This document shows, one piece after another, positions 7,042 to 12,437 of a DNA stretch of 19,548 bases. The notes under the pieces were generated by a model. The model did not search any database and was not told where the DNA came from. It was given only the letters and a program-made list of their open reading frames with translations. How positions within the stretch are numbered: the first letter of the stretch is position 1; every line of letters starts with the position of its first letter. The position numbers and the translations under genes were made by a program. Source of the stretch: Clostridiales bacterium (GTDB lineage: Bacteria; Bacillota; Clostridia; Christensenellales; Aristaeellaceae); NCBI GenBank assembly GCA_004555535.1, contig SFHU01000046.1:1-19548 (forward strand). Reading direction: 5' to 3'.

Positions 7042-7056
7042 ATGAACAATGTTCAT
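7042..7056. promoter_or_regulatory. TetR operator over its own promoter
   Basis: ATGAACA-A-TGTTCAT is a perfect 15-bp palindrome overlapping the last two bases of the tetR -10 box and covering the transcription start. Its half-sites ATGAAC/GTTCAT recur at 6413-6427. Confidence 0.85.
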
Positions 7057-7083
7057 TATAGTCATCCGTCCTGCCGCTGTCAA
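7055..7083 (-). promoter_or_regulatory. Consensus sigma-A promoter of tetR
   Basis: On the minus strand TTGACA (7078-7083) and TATAAT (7055-7060) both match consensus perfectly and are 17 nt apart. Such a strong promoter under an overlapping operator fits a tightly self-repressed regulator. Confidence 0.92.
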
Positions 7084-7087
7084 GGGG

Positions 7088-7121
7088 CAAAGCAAAGACG
7101 GGAGCGCCAAAAGCGCTCCCG
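7088..7121 (-). terminator. Terminator of the leuCDB-regulator operon
   Basis: CGGGAGCGC (7099-7107) pairs with GCGCTCCCG (7113-7121) around a 5-nt loop, 3 nt after the regulator's stop codon. The minus-strand tail TCTTTGCTTTG is only moderately T-rich, so termination may be incomplete. The tetR promoter follows at once. Confidence 0.65.
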
Positions 7122-7124
7122 CCG

Positions 7125-7727
7125 TCATTCCGTCTTTCCGTCGAGCAGGCGCAGCACGGCGTTTCGCCCCGTGCCGTCCAGCAGGGTGCACAGCCTCGCG
7201 GCGGTGTCGACCAGGTCATAGGCCATGTCGGCGTTGAGCCAGTCGAGCACGACGCCCTGAAACGTGCTCTTGTAGTAGAGGATGAGCAGCGCCTTGTCCT
7301 GCTGCGAGATGCGCAGCCCCCGCGTCGCGGCCTCGATGTGCCGCGTGACGATATAGCGATTGGTGCGCTCAATCAGCGCGACGAACTCGTCGCGGCGCTC
7401 GGAGCGGTAGATGTGGTCGAGCACGCGCCGCTGCTCCATCGCGCAGCGCGCGACGGGGAGCACACAGTCCGCCGCCGTGTCAAACCGCGCCTGGCCGACG
7501 AGGGAATCCGCCCAGATGCGCAGGGTCATATCCAGCAGGGCGGGGACGTCCTGAAAGTGATAATAGAAGGTGTTGCGATGGATGCGGCAGCGGCTGACGA
7601 TGTCCCGGACGGTGATGCTGCCGTAGGGCTTCTCCTCCAGAAGCGACCAGAATGCATCGACGATCGCGCATTCGGTGCGGCTGAGCCCGTACTCCTCCCA
7701 CGCTGGATGCGCCGCGCTCTCCTTCAT
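7125..7727 (-). CDS. TetR/AcrR-family regulator (DhaS-like C-terminal region), last gene of the leu operon
   Basis: A 200-aa regulator with an N-terminal helix-turn-helix at about residues 38-60 (SITVRDIVSRCRIHRNTFYYHF), a clear TetR signature. The long helical C-terminal half (for example ALLILYYKSTFQGVVLDWL) resembles the DhaS-like branch of TetR proteins. The ATG lies only 3 nt after the leuB stop, and no Shine-Dalgarno match is visible before it, so translation probably depends on coupling to leuB. It therefore should be made under T-box control, when tRNA-Leu is uncharged. Target and ligand are unknown. It shares no obvious relationship with the neighbouring TetR beyond the fold, and no second operator-like palindrome was found for it. 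Other possible start codons downstream would remove part of the DNA-binding domain. Confidence 0.85.
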   Translation of the reverse strand: MKESAAHPAWEEYGLSRTECAIVDAFWSLLEEKPYGSITVRDIVSRCRIHRNTFYYHFQDVPALLDMTLRIWADSLVGQARFDTAADCVLPVARCAMEQRRVLDHIYRSERRDEFVALIERTNRYIVTRHIEAATRGLRISQQDKALLILYYKSTFQGVVLDWLNADMAYDLVDTAARLCTLLDGTGRNAVLRLLDGKTE

Positions 7728-7730
7728 CGC

Positions 7731-8795
7731 TCAGATGCGCGCGGCGACGAGGTCGCCCATCTGCGTGCAGCCGACCCTTGTGCAGCCCTCGGAGAAGATG
7801 TCGCCCGTGCGGTAGCCCTCGTCGAGCACCTGCTCCACGGCCCTCTCGATGGCCCTCGCCTCATCCTCCAGGCCCAGGCTGTGGCGCAGCAGCAGCGCGC
7901 CGGAGAGGATCGTCCCCAGCGGGTTGGCGATGTCCCGGCCGGCGATGTCGGGCGCGGAGCCGTGGATCGGTTCATACAATCCGCGCGTGCCGCTGCCCAG
8001 GCTCGCGGAGGGCATCATGCCCAGGCTGCCGGCGATGGCGGCGCTCTCGTCGGAAAGGATGTCGCCGAAGAGGTTACCGGTGATCATGACGTCGAACTGG
8101 CTCGGGCGCAGGATGAGCTGCATCGCGGCGTTGTCGACGTACATGTAGCTGACCTCGACCTCGGGATAGTCCTTTGCGACCTTCGCGACGGTCTCGCGCC
8201 AGAGGCGGGAGCATTCGAGCACATTCGCCTTGTCCACCGAGCAGAGCTTGCCGCGGCGCTTCTTCGCCATCTCAAAGCCGATGCGCGCCAGGCGCTCGAC
8301 CTCCATCTCGGAATAGGCCATCTCGTCAGTCGCGGCCTTGCGGTCCTCGCTGCGCCAGCGCTTGCCGAAGTAGATGTCGCCCGTCAGCTCGCGCAGGATC
8401 ATGATGTCGATCGGCTCGCTGATGATGTCCGGGCGCAGCGGGCAGGCGCCGGCCAGCTGCGGATGGATCGTGCAGGGGCGCAGGTTGGCGAACACCTGCA
8501 TGCCCTTGCGCAGGGCAAGCAGGCCCTTCTCCGGGCGGCGGGAGGCCTCCACGCCGTCCCACTTCGGGCCGCCGACGCTGCCCATGAGCACGGCGTCCGC
8601 CGCGTTGCAGGCCGCGAGGGTCTCCTCGGTCAGCGGCACGCCGAATTCGTCGATGGAGGCGCCGCCGAGCCTGCGCTCGTCAAAATGGAAGGTATGGCCG
8701 TATTGGACCGCAACAGCCTGAAGCACCTTGACGGCCTGCGCGATGATCTCCGGGCCGATGTAATCGCCCGGCAGGGTGACGATGTTTGCCTGCAT
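7731..8795 (-). CDS. leuB: 3-isopropylmalate dehydrogenase
   Basis: Oxidises and decarboxylates 3-isopropylmalate with NAD to 2-ketoisocaproate precursor, the third leucine-specific step, in the cytoplasm. The 354-aa product has the family motifs MGSVGGPKWD (71-80), NLRP (105-108), RELTGDIYFGK (135-145), VDKANVL (187-193), NLFGDILSDE and EPIHGSAPDIAG. RELTGDIYFGK distinguishes LeuB from isocitrate and tartrate dehydrogenases. The N-terminal loop reads LPGDYIGPEI where many homologues have GDGIGPE. An in-frame GTG at 8801 overlaps the leuD stop, but the ATG at 8795 has a GGAGG 7 nt upstream and is preferred. It begins 2 nt after the leuD stop and is followed within 3 nt by the regulator gene. 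Confidence 0.97.
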   Translation of the reverse strand: MQANIVTLPGDYIGPEIIAQAVKVLQAVAVQYGHTFHFDERRLGGASIDEFGVPLTEETLAACNAADAVLMGSVGGPKWDGVEASRRPEKGLLALRKGMQVFANLRPCTIHPQLAGACPLRPDIISEPIDIMILRELTGDIYFGKRWRSEDRKAATDEMAYSEMEVERLARIGFEMAKKRRGKLCSVDKANVLECSRLWRETVAKVAKDYPEVEVSYMYVDNAAMQLILRPSQFDVMITGNLFGDILSDESAAIAGSLGMMPSASLGSGTRGLYEPIHGSAPDIAGRDIANPLGTILSGALLLRHSLGLEDEARAIERAVEQVLDEGYRTGDIFSEGCTRVGCTQMGDLVAARI

Positions 8796-8797
8796 GC

Positions 8798-9292
8798 TCA
8801 CGCCTCCATCCTCTTGCGCACGACCGCAGCGATGCCGCCGCTTCGGATGATCTCCTGAATGAACGGCGGGAAGGGCGCGGCGGTGAACGTCTCGCCCGTG
8901 GTGATGTCGTCAATTCTGCCGGTGTCCAGATCGACAGCGACCTCGTCGCCCTCGCGGATGGCCGCCGCGGCGGCGGGGCACTCGACGATCGCCAAGCCGA
9001 TGTCAATGGAATTGCGGTAGAAGATGCGTGCGAAGCTGTCCGCGATGACGAGCTGCACGCCGCTGGCCTTGATAGCGATGGGCGCATGCTCACGGGAGGA
9101 GCCGCAGCCGAAGTTGCGGCCCGCGACGATGATCTTGCTCGCCTCGAGCTTCTTTTTGAAGCCGCTGTCCAGGTCCTCCATGCAGTGGGAGGCCAGCTCG
9201 GCGGGATCGGTGGTGTTGAGGTAGCGGGCGGGGATGATGACGTCGGTGTCGACGTGATCGCCGTACTTGATGACGGTAGACTGAACCTTCAT
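8798..9292 (-). CDS. leuD: 3-isopropylmalate dehydratase, small subunit
   Basis: Small subunit of the isomerase that converts 2-isopropylmalate to 3-isopropylmalate together with LeuC. At 164 aa it is the short, stand-alone swivel-domain form used by many anaerobes and archaea. Visible landmarks are the N-terminal GDHVDTDVIIPARYL (11-25), and GRNFGCGSSREHAP (58-71), the conserved substrate-recognition motif. The ribosome binding site GAGGAGG is located within the last codons of leuC, with a slightly long 11-nt spacing, and the leuC stop lies 3 nt before the ATG. The order leuC-leuD-leuB with such tight junctions shows a single polycistronic unit. Confidence 0.97.
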   Translation of the reverse strand: MKVQSTVIKYGDHVDTDVIIPARYLNTTDPAELASHCMEDLDSGFKKKLEASKIIVAGRNFGCGSSREHAPIAIKASGVQLVIADSFARIFYRNSIDIGLAIVECPAAAAAIREGDEVAVDLDTGRIDDITTGETFTAAPFPPFIQEIIRSGGIAAVVRKRMEA

Positions 9293-9295
9293 GGC

Positions 9296-10558
9296 TTAAA
9301 GCACCTCCTCGGGCGTCGCAACGCGGCCCAGAATCGCGGAAGCAGCCGCGACGGCCGGGCTGGAAAGAATGACCTCACTGCCGGTGTGGCCCATGCGGCC
9401 GACGAAGTTGCGGTTGGTCGTGGAGACGGCGCGCTCGCCGTCGGCCAGAACGCCGCAGAAGCCGCCCAGGCAGGGGCCGCAGGTCGGCATCGTGAAGATC
9501 GCGCCGGCGTCGATGAAGATGTCGACGAGGCCCTCGGCGAGACAGCTCTTGACGACCTGCTGCGTGCCGGGGATGACGATGCAGCGGACGTTCTCATTGA
9601 CCTTGTGTCCCTTGAGGATCTGCGCGGCGACGCGCATGTCGCTGATGCGGCCGTTGGTGCAGCTGCCGATGACGACCTGGTCGATCGTCTTGTCGGCGCA
9701 TTCGCGCGCGGGCTTCGTGTTCTCCGGCAGATGCGGCAGGGAGACGGTCAGGTCGAGCTGATCCAGATCGATGGTCACGACGCGGCTGTACTCCGCGTCC
9801 TCGTCCGGCTCAAAGGCCGTCCACTCGCGGGAGACGCGCTCCGCGAGATACGCGCGGCAGACATCGTCGACCGGGAAGATGCCGTTCTTCGCGCCGGCCT
9901 CGATGGCCATGTTCGCGATGGTCAGGCGGCCATCCATGCTGATTTCCTTCACGCCCTCGCCGGTGAACTCGAGGGACTGATACAGCGCGCCGTCCACGCC
10001 GATCTCGCCGATCAGGTGGAGGATGACGTCCTTGCCGCTGACCCAGGGCTTCAGCTTGCCCTTGAGCACGACCTTGATCGCTTCCGGCACCTTGAACCAG
10101 CATTCGCCGGTCGCCATGCCCACGGCCATGTCCGTGGAGCCGACGCCCGTGGAGAACGCGCCGACCGCGCCGTAGGTGCAGGTGTGGCTGTCCGCGCCGA
10201 TGATGACCTCGCCCGGTGCGACGAGGCCCTGCTCCGGCAGCAGCGCATGCTCGATGCCCACGCGGCCGACCTCGAAGTAGTTGACGATCTTCTGCGCGCG
10301 CGCGAATTCGCGCATCTGCTTGGCCATCGTCGCGGACTTGATGTCCTTGTTGGGGACGAAGTGATCCGGCACCAGCGCGATCTTCGCCGGGTCGAACACC
10401 TTCGTCGCGCCCATCTTCTCAAACTCATTGATCGCCACGGGCGCGGTGATGTCGTTGCCCAGCACAAGGTTCAGCTTGCACATGAGCAGCTCGCCGGCGC
10501 GGCAGCTTTCGACCCCCGCGGCGCGCGCGAGGATCTTCTGTGTCATGGTCATGCCCAT
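9296..10558 (-). CDS. leuC: 3-isopropylmalate dehydratase, large subunit
   Basis: Large, [4Fe-4S]-bearing subunit of isopropylmalate isomerase, second leucine-specific step. The 420-aa product is the short LeuC type that pairs with short LeuD. The three cluster ligands are visible: Cys300 in IGSCTNGR (298-304) and Cys360/Cys363 in TCGPCLGG (359-366). The active-site block GADSHTCTYGA (121-131) is intact. The start at 10558 is the first of three nearby ATGs and has GGAGG 9 nt upstream; the frame stays open further up but runs into the T-box leader. It is the first gene of the leuCDB-regulator operon. No leuA is present in the window, so the committed step is encoded elsewhere. Homoaconitase-type relatives are excluded mainly by the leuD/leuB context. 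Confidence 0.97.
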   Translation of the reverse strand: MGMTMTQKILARAAGVESCRAGELLMCKLNLVLGNDITAPVAINEFEKMGATKVFDPAKIALVPDHFVPNKDIKSATMAKQMREFARAQKIVNYFEVGRVGIEHALLPEQGLVAPGEVIIGADSHTCTYGAVGAFSTGVGSTDMAVGMATGECWFKVPEAIKVVLKGKLKPWVSGKDVILHLIGEIGVDGALYQSLEFTGEGVKEISMDGRLTIANMAIEAGAKNGIFPVDDVCRAYLAERVSREWTAFEPDEDAEYSRVVTIDLDQLDLTVSLPHLPENTKPARECADKTIDQVVIGSCTNGRISDMRVAAQILKGHKVNENVRCIVIPGTQQVVKSCLAEGLVDIFIDAGAIFTMPTCGPCLGGFCGVLADGERAVSTTNRNFVGRMGHTGSEVILSSPAVAAASAILGRVATPEEVL

Positions 10559-10612
10559 TGTCGTTTTCCTCCCTTTGCTCAAGTGGGTACCTCTCCGACC
10601 GTCTCCGGAGGA

Positions 10613-10886
10613 TAAGAAAAGACCTCGCACCTGCTTTTCGCAGGGGCGAGGCCTGGATTGCCACACTGTACCACCCTGATTCAGTCTCCGTCCGGGCACG
10701 CAGCTGCGGCGCGGAAACCCTCTGTGCCTTAACGCGGCAGTTCGTCCCGCGCTTGTCACACGGGCGGCTCAGGAGTGAGTTATCCCGCTCATCTGCCGCC
10801 GGCTCGCACCGGGCGCCGGCTCTCTGAGGGTCAGATTTCGCGTCTTTGTTCCGTCATTGCCTTTCTAAAAAGCGATGTGCGATTTG
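10613..10886 (-). promoter_or_regulatory. T-box leader (tRNA-Leu sensing) of leuCDB
   Basis: The minus-strand leader has the elements of a T-box in order. The stem I base is AATGACGGAACAAAG (10844-10858). AGAGAG (about 10820-10825) is the AG-bulge, and a hairpin with GGTGCGAG (near 10804-10811) forms the apical loop. The T-box sequence AGGGTGGTACAGTG lies at 10664-10677, followed by a terminator. The UGGU bases pair with an ACCA 3' end, matching tRNA-Leu. A CTC leucine triplet at 10777-10779 (in AACTCACTCC) is the likely specifier, though the exact specifier loop was not folded. Uncharged tRNA-Leu should stabilise the antiterminator and switch on leuCDB. Confidence 0.9.
10617..10651 (-). terminator. 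T-box regulated terminator
   Basis: CCTCGCACCTGC (10623-10634) pairs with GCAGGGGCGAGG (10640-10651) with one internal mismatch. On the minus strand the stem is followed by TCTTTTCTT. The arm nearest the T-box can instead pair with AGGGTGG to form the antiterminator. Confidence 0.88.
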
Positions 10887-10892
10887 CATATT

Positions 10893-10921
10893 ATTGTAGC
10901 GGGTTTGCCGCCCCTTGTCAA
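10893..10921 (-). promoter_or_regulatory. Sigma-A promoter of the leu T-box operon
   Basis: On the minus strand a perfect TTGACA (10916-10921) and TACAAT (10893-10898) are 17 nt apart, placing the transcript start near 10886, just before stem I of the T-box. Confidence 0.88.
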
Positions 10922-10965
10922 GCGGGAAAACGCGCGGGAGGCCGCGCCGCGGCCGTGAATCCTTC

Positions 10966-10995
10966 TTGCCTTGAAGCCGCATCGTGTGGTATTCT
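10966..10995 (+). promoter_or_regulatory. Candidate promoter of the small toxin mRNA
   Basis: TTGCCT (10966-10971) and TATTCT (10990-10995) are separated by 18 nt, with TGG before the -10 box (extended -10). Transcription would begin near 11001-11003, at the first base of the left inverted repeat. It diverges from the leu promoter, with 44 nt between the -35 boxes. Confidence 0.55.
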
Positions 10996-11030
10996 ATTTC
11001 CATGTAGACAGGCAGGTGCTGCCGGTGGTT

Positions 11031-11062
11031 TCTCCCTTCAAGCGCGTACTGAAGAAGGGAGG
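11031..11062 (+). promoter_or_regulatory. Hairpin sequestering the toxin ribosome binding site
   Basis: CTCCCTTC (11032-11039) is the exact complement of GAAGGGAG (11054-11061), which contains the Shine-Dalgarno GGGAGG of the small peptide gene. Translation is predicted to be off in the folded mRNA, as is typical of type I toxin messages. Confidence 0.7.
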
Positions 11063-11070
11063 ATGGTCGT

Positions 11071-11151
11071 ATGTCTGATTATGAGATGATCATGATCTTT
11101 CTGACGATTCTCACCTTGCTCATCATGGCAAGCAGAAGAAACGACAGATAA
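11071..11151 (+). CDS. 26-aa hydrophobic peptide, putative type I (holin-like/TxpA-like) toxin
   Basis: A 27-codon gene, too short for routine ORF calling. The peptide starts MSDYEMIMIF, continues with a hydrophobic stretch (about residues 6-20, including LTILTLLIM) and ends in a basic tail (SRRNDR). That plan, a polar MSxYE start, one membrane helix and a charged tail, is the one seen in TxpA/'putative holin-like toxin' peptides of Firmicutes, which act at the cell membrane. The ATG is preceded by GGGAGG with 8-nt spacing; an out-of-frame ATG at 11063 yields only an 8-residue reading frame. A ribosome-binding-site-masking hairpin, a terminator right after the stop and an opposing promoter all fit a type I toxin. 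Toxicity is an inference; a harmless small membrane peptide is the alternative. Confidence 0.72.
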   Translation: MSDYEMIMIFLTILTLLIMASRRNDR

Positions 11152-11152
11152 A

Positions 11153-11241
11153 TGCGAACCGCCGCGCAGCTACAACTGCACGGCGGTTCTTTACCCTTAA
11201 CCCATTAGGGGAGAGGCCGCAAGCAAACGGCCTCCTGCCTG
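11153..11241 (-). ncRNA. Putative antisense antitoxin RNA
   Basis: A minus-strand transcript of about 90 nt is predicted from the consensus promoter at 11247-11275 to the shared hairpin at 11156-11189. It begins inside the right inverted repeat, forms a GAGGCCG/CGGCCTC hairpin (about 11212-11233) and contains CCTCTCCCCT, an imperfect complement to the toxin's Shine-Dalgarno region. It also overlaps the toxin mRNA 3' end through the terminator. It has no credible reading frame. The exact 3' end is uncertain because the T-tract on this strand is poor; read-through would make it antisense to the toxin reading frame. Confidence 0.6.
11156..11192. terminator. Shared bidirectional terminator of the toxin and antisense RNAs
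   Basis: GAACCGCCG (11156-11164) pairs with CGGCGGTTC (11181-11189), then one C/A mismatch and an inner GCAG/CTGC stem around a 6-nt loop. It starts 4 nt after the toxin stop codon. The following tails are short (TTT on the plus strand, ATTTAT on the minus strand), so efficiency is uncertain in both directions. Confidence 0.72.
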
Positions 11242-11246
11242 TCTAC

Positions 11247-11275
11247 ATTGTACGCCTTCGGCCCGCCTCTGTCAA
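11247..11275 (-). promoter_or_regulatory. Strong promoter of the antisense RNA
   Basis: On the minus strand a perfect TTGACA (11270-11275) and TACAAT (11247-11252) are 17 nt apart. No protein gene is positioned to use it: it fires towards the small toxin gene. It is a closer consensus match than the toxin's own promoter, as expected when an antitoxin RNA must be in excess. Confidence 0.85.
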
Positions 11276-11311
11276 GCCAGACGCGGGCCGTCTTTTTGGC
11301 CCTATGCCGGT

Positions 11312-11485
11312 TCAGCGCGCGCCTTCTCCCCGAAAAAGCGCCTCCCAGCGCGCGCGGGTCAGGCGGTTGATGTGCTCGGTGTGCAGCGCGCGCACGACCT
11401 CGGGATCGCTGGCATAGCGGTAAAGGTCCTCCGCATCCGCCTCCGTAAAGGGGCGCAGAAGCAGGCGCTGCGTTTCAAGCTGCAT
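11312..11485 (-). pseudogene. Truncated GNAT acetyltransferase fragment (57 codons)
   Basis: The reading frame starts MQLETQRLLLRPFTEADAED and LYRYASDPEVV, the classic N-terminal strand and helix of RimJ/RimL-type GNAT acetyltransferases (normally about 170 aa). It then diverges and stops after 57 residues, with no acetyl-CoA-binding motif. No continuation is found downstream in another frame; the DNA there is the antisense promoter of the toxin locus. Translation signals are intact: GAGGTGA overlaps the stop codon of the upstream methyltransferase gene and sits 4 nt before the ATG. It may be a remnant left by a rearrangement, or a retained small protein coupled to its neighbour. It cannot be an acetyltransferase by itself. 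Confidence 0.65.
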
Positions 11486-11494
11486 GCAATCACC

Positions 11495-12403
11495 TCATTT
11501 TTTCTTCCTGCGCAGCTTCGCCACGAAGAAGCCCTCGTAGCGCGCGTCCGGGCAGACGCACAGCGTGCCCGGCACGCTGACCGGAAGGCGCGGCACGTCC
11601 TCAAAGCCGGTCAGCTCCAGCGGGACGACCTCCGCCCCCATGCGCGCGGCGGCGCGGCGCACCATGTCGCCGTTCTCCTGATCGAGCACGGAGCAGGTCG
11701 AATAGATCATCTCGTGCCCGGGCCTGAGCAGGCGCAGCGCCTTTGCAAGCAGCGCCTCCTGCGTTTTGGTCACGCGGGCGAGCGTCTCCCTGTCAAAGCG
11801 CGCGCGGGAGCGCTCGTGCAGCTGCACGGTGCCGCTGCCGGAGCAGGGCGCGTCCAGCAGGATGCGGTCAAAGGCGAAGAGATCGTCGAGCTGGCGCGCG
11901 TCGATGTTCATGACGGAGACGCGCGTGGCGCCCTGACGCGCGAGGTTGAAGCGCAGCTTTTCGGCGCGCGCGGCGTTGCGCTCACAGGCCGTGATCATCG
12001 CGCGGTTGCCCGTCATCGCGGCGATCTGCGTCGTCTTGCCGCCCGGCGCGGCGGCCATGTCGAGGATATTCTCCTCCGGCTGCGCGCCCAGCAGCAGCGG
12101 CGGAATCATCGAGGACAGGCTCTGCAAATAGATCTCGCCCCGCTCGTAGAGCGGCAGCGCCGTCACGGCCTCCTCGTGCGCATCCTCAAGCACGAGCGCG
12201 TCCCCGCTCCAGGGCACGGTCTGCGCCTGAAGACCCGCCTCCCTCAGCGCGTCGCGCACGGCCTGCGGCTCGGCCTTGAGCCGGTTGACGCGCAGCGTCG
12301 TCACGCGACGGGCGGCATAGCCCTGCGCGATGCGCTCCGCGTCCGCCTCGCCGTACTGGCGAAGCAGCTCCTCGCGCAGAAACTGCGGAATCTCCTCCCT
12401 CAT
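11495..12403 (-). CDS. RsmB/NOP-family rRNA (cytosine-C5) methyltransferase, short form
   Basis: SAM-dependent RNA m5C methyltransferase of 302 aa. The N-terminal helical/ferredoxin-like part ends near residue 75 (TLRVNRLKAEP at 36-46 is typical). The SAM-binding motif DMAAAPGGKTTQ (115-126) follows, then the two catalytic cysteines: PCSG with Cys187 (motif IV, release) and STCSV with Cys237 (motif VI, nucleophile). It lacks the N-terminal NusB-like domain of RsmB and the C-terminal extension of RsmF, so it is the minimal type and the modified nucleotide cannot be named. The frame is open further upstream into galM, but ATG 12403 has AGGAGG 9 nt before it. It lies 34 nt after galM in the same direction and its stop codon overlaps the ribosome binding site of the GNAT fragment. 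Confidence 0.92.
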   Translation of the reverse strand: MREEIPQFLREELLRQYGEADAERIAQGYAARRVTTLRVNRLKAEPQAVRDALREAGLQAQTVPWSGDALVLEDAHEEAVTALPLYERGEIYLQSLSSMIPPLLLGAQPEENILDMAAAPGGKTTQIAAMTGNRAMITACERNAARAEKLRFNLARQGATRVSVMNIDARQLDDLFAFDRILLDAPCSGSGTVQLHERSRARFDRETLARVTKTQEALLAKALRLLRPGHEMIYSTCSVLDQENGDMVRRAAARMGAEVVPLELTGFEDVPRLPVSVPGTLCVCPDARYEGFFVAKLRRKKK

Positions 12404-12437
12404 CGCTTTGCTCCTCCTCTGTCCGCTGTGCGCCGCC

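Larger units (their letters stand above)
11002..11248. repeat. 15-bp inverted repeat bounding the toxin/antisense locus
   Basis: ATGTAGACAGGCAGG (11002-11016) and its exact reverse complement CCTGCCTGTCTACAT (11234-11248) flank the locus. Each copy coincides with the predicted 5' end of one of the two converging transcripts. A full-length sense RNA could pair its 5' and 3' ends through these arms. The arms could alternatively be terminal repeats of a very small mobile unit; no target duplication was identified. Confidence 0.8.

Noticed and set aside
7338..8858. A 506-codon plus-strand open frame over leuB and the TetR gene
   Set aside because: Shadow of leuB; no ribosome binding site and no recognisable domain.
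8786..10615. A 609-codon plus-strand open frame over leuC-leuD
   Set aside because: Shadow of leuCD, rich in Ala/Asp/His repeats. The minus strand has intact Fe-S cysteine motifs.
10559..10759. N-terminal extension of leuC up to 487 residues
   Set aside because: The extension consists of T-box leader and terminator sequence; GGAGG lies 9 nt before the ATG at 10558 and the resulting 420 aa fits the family.
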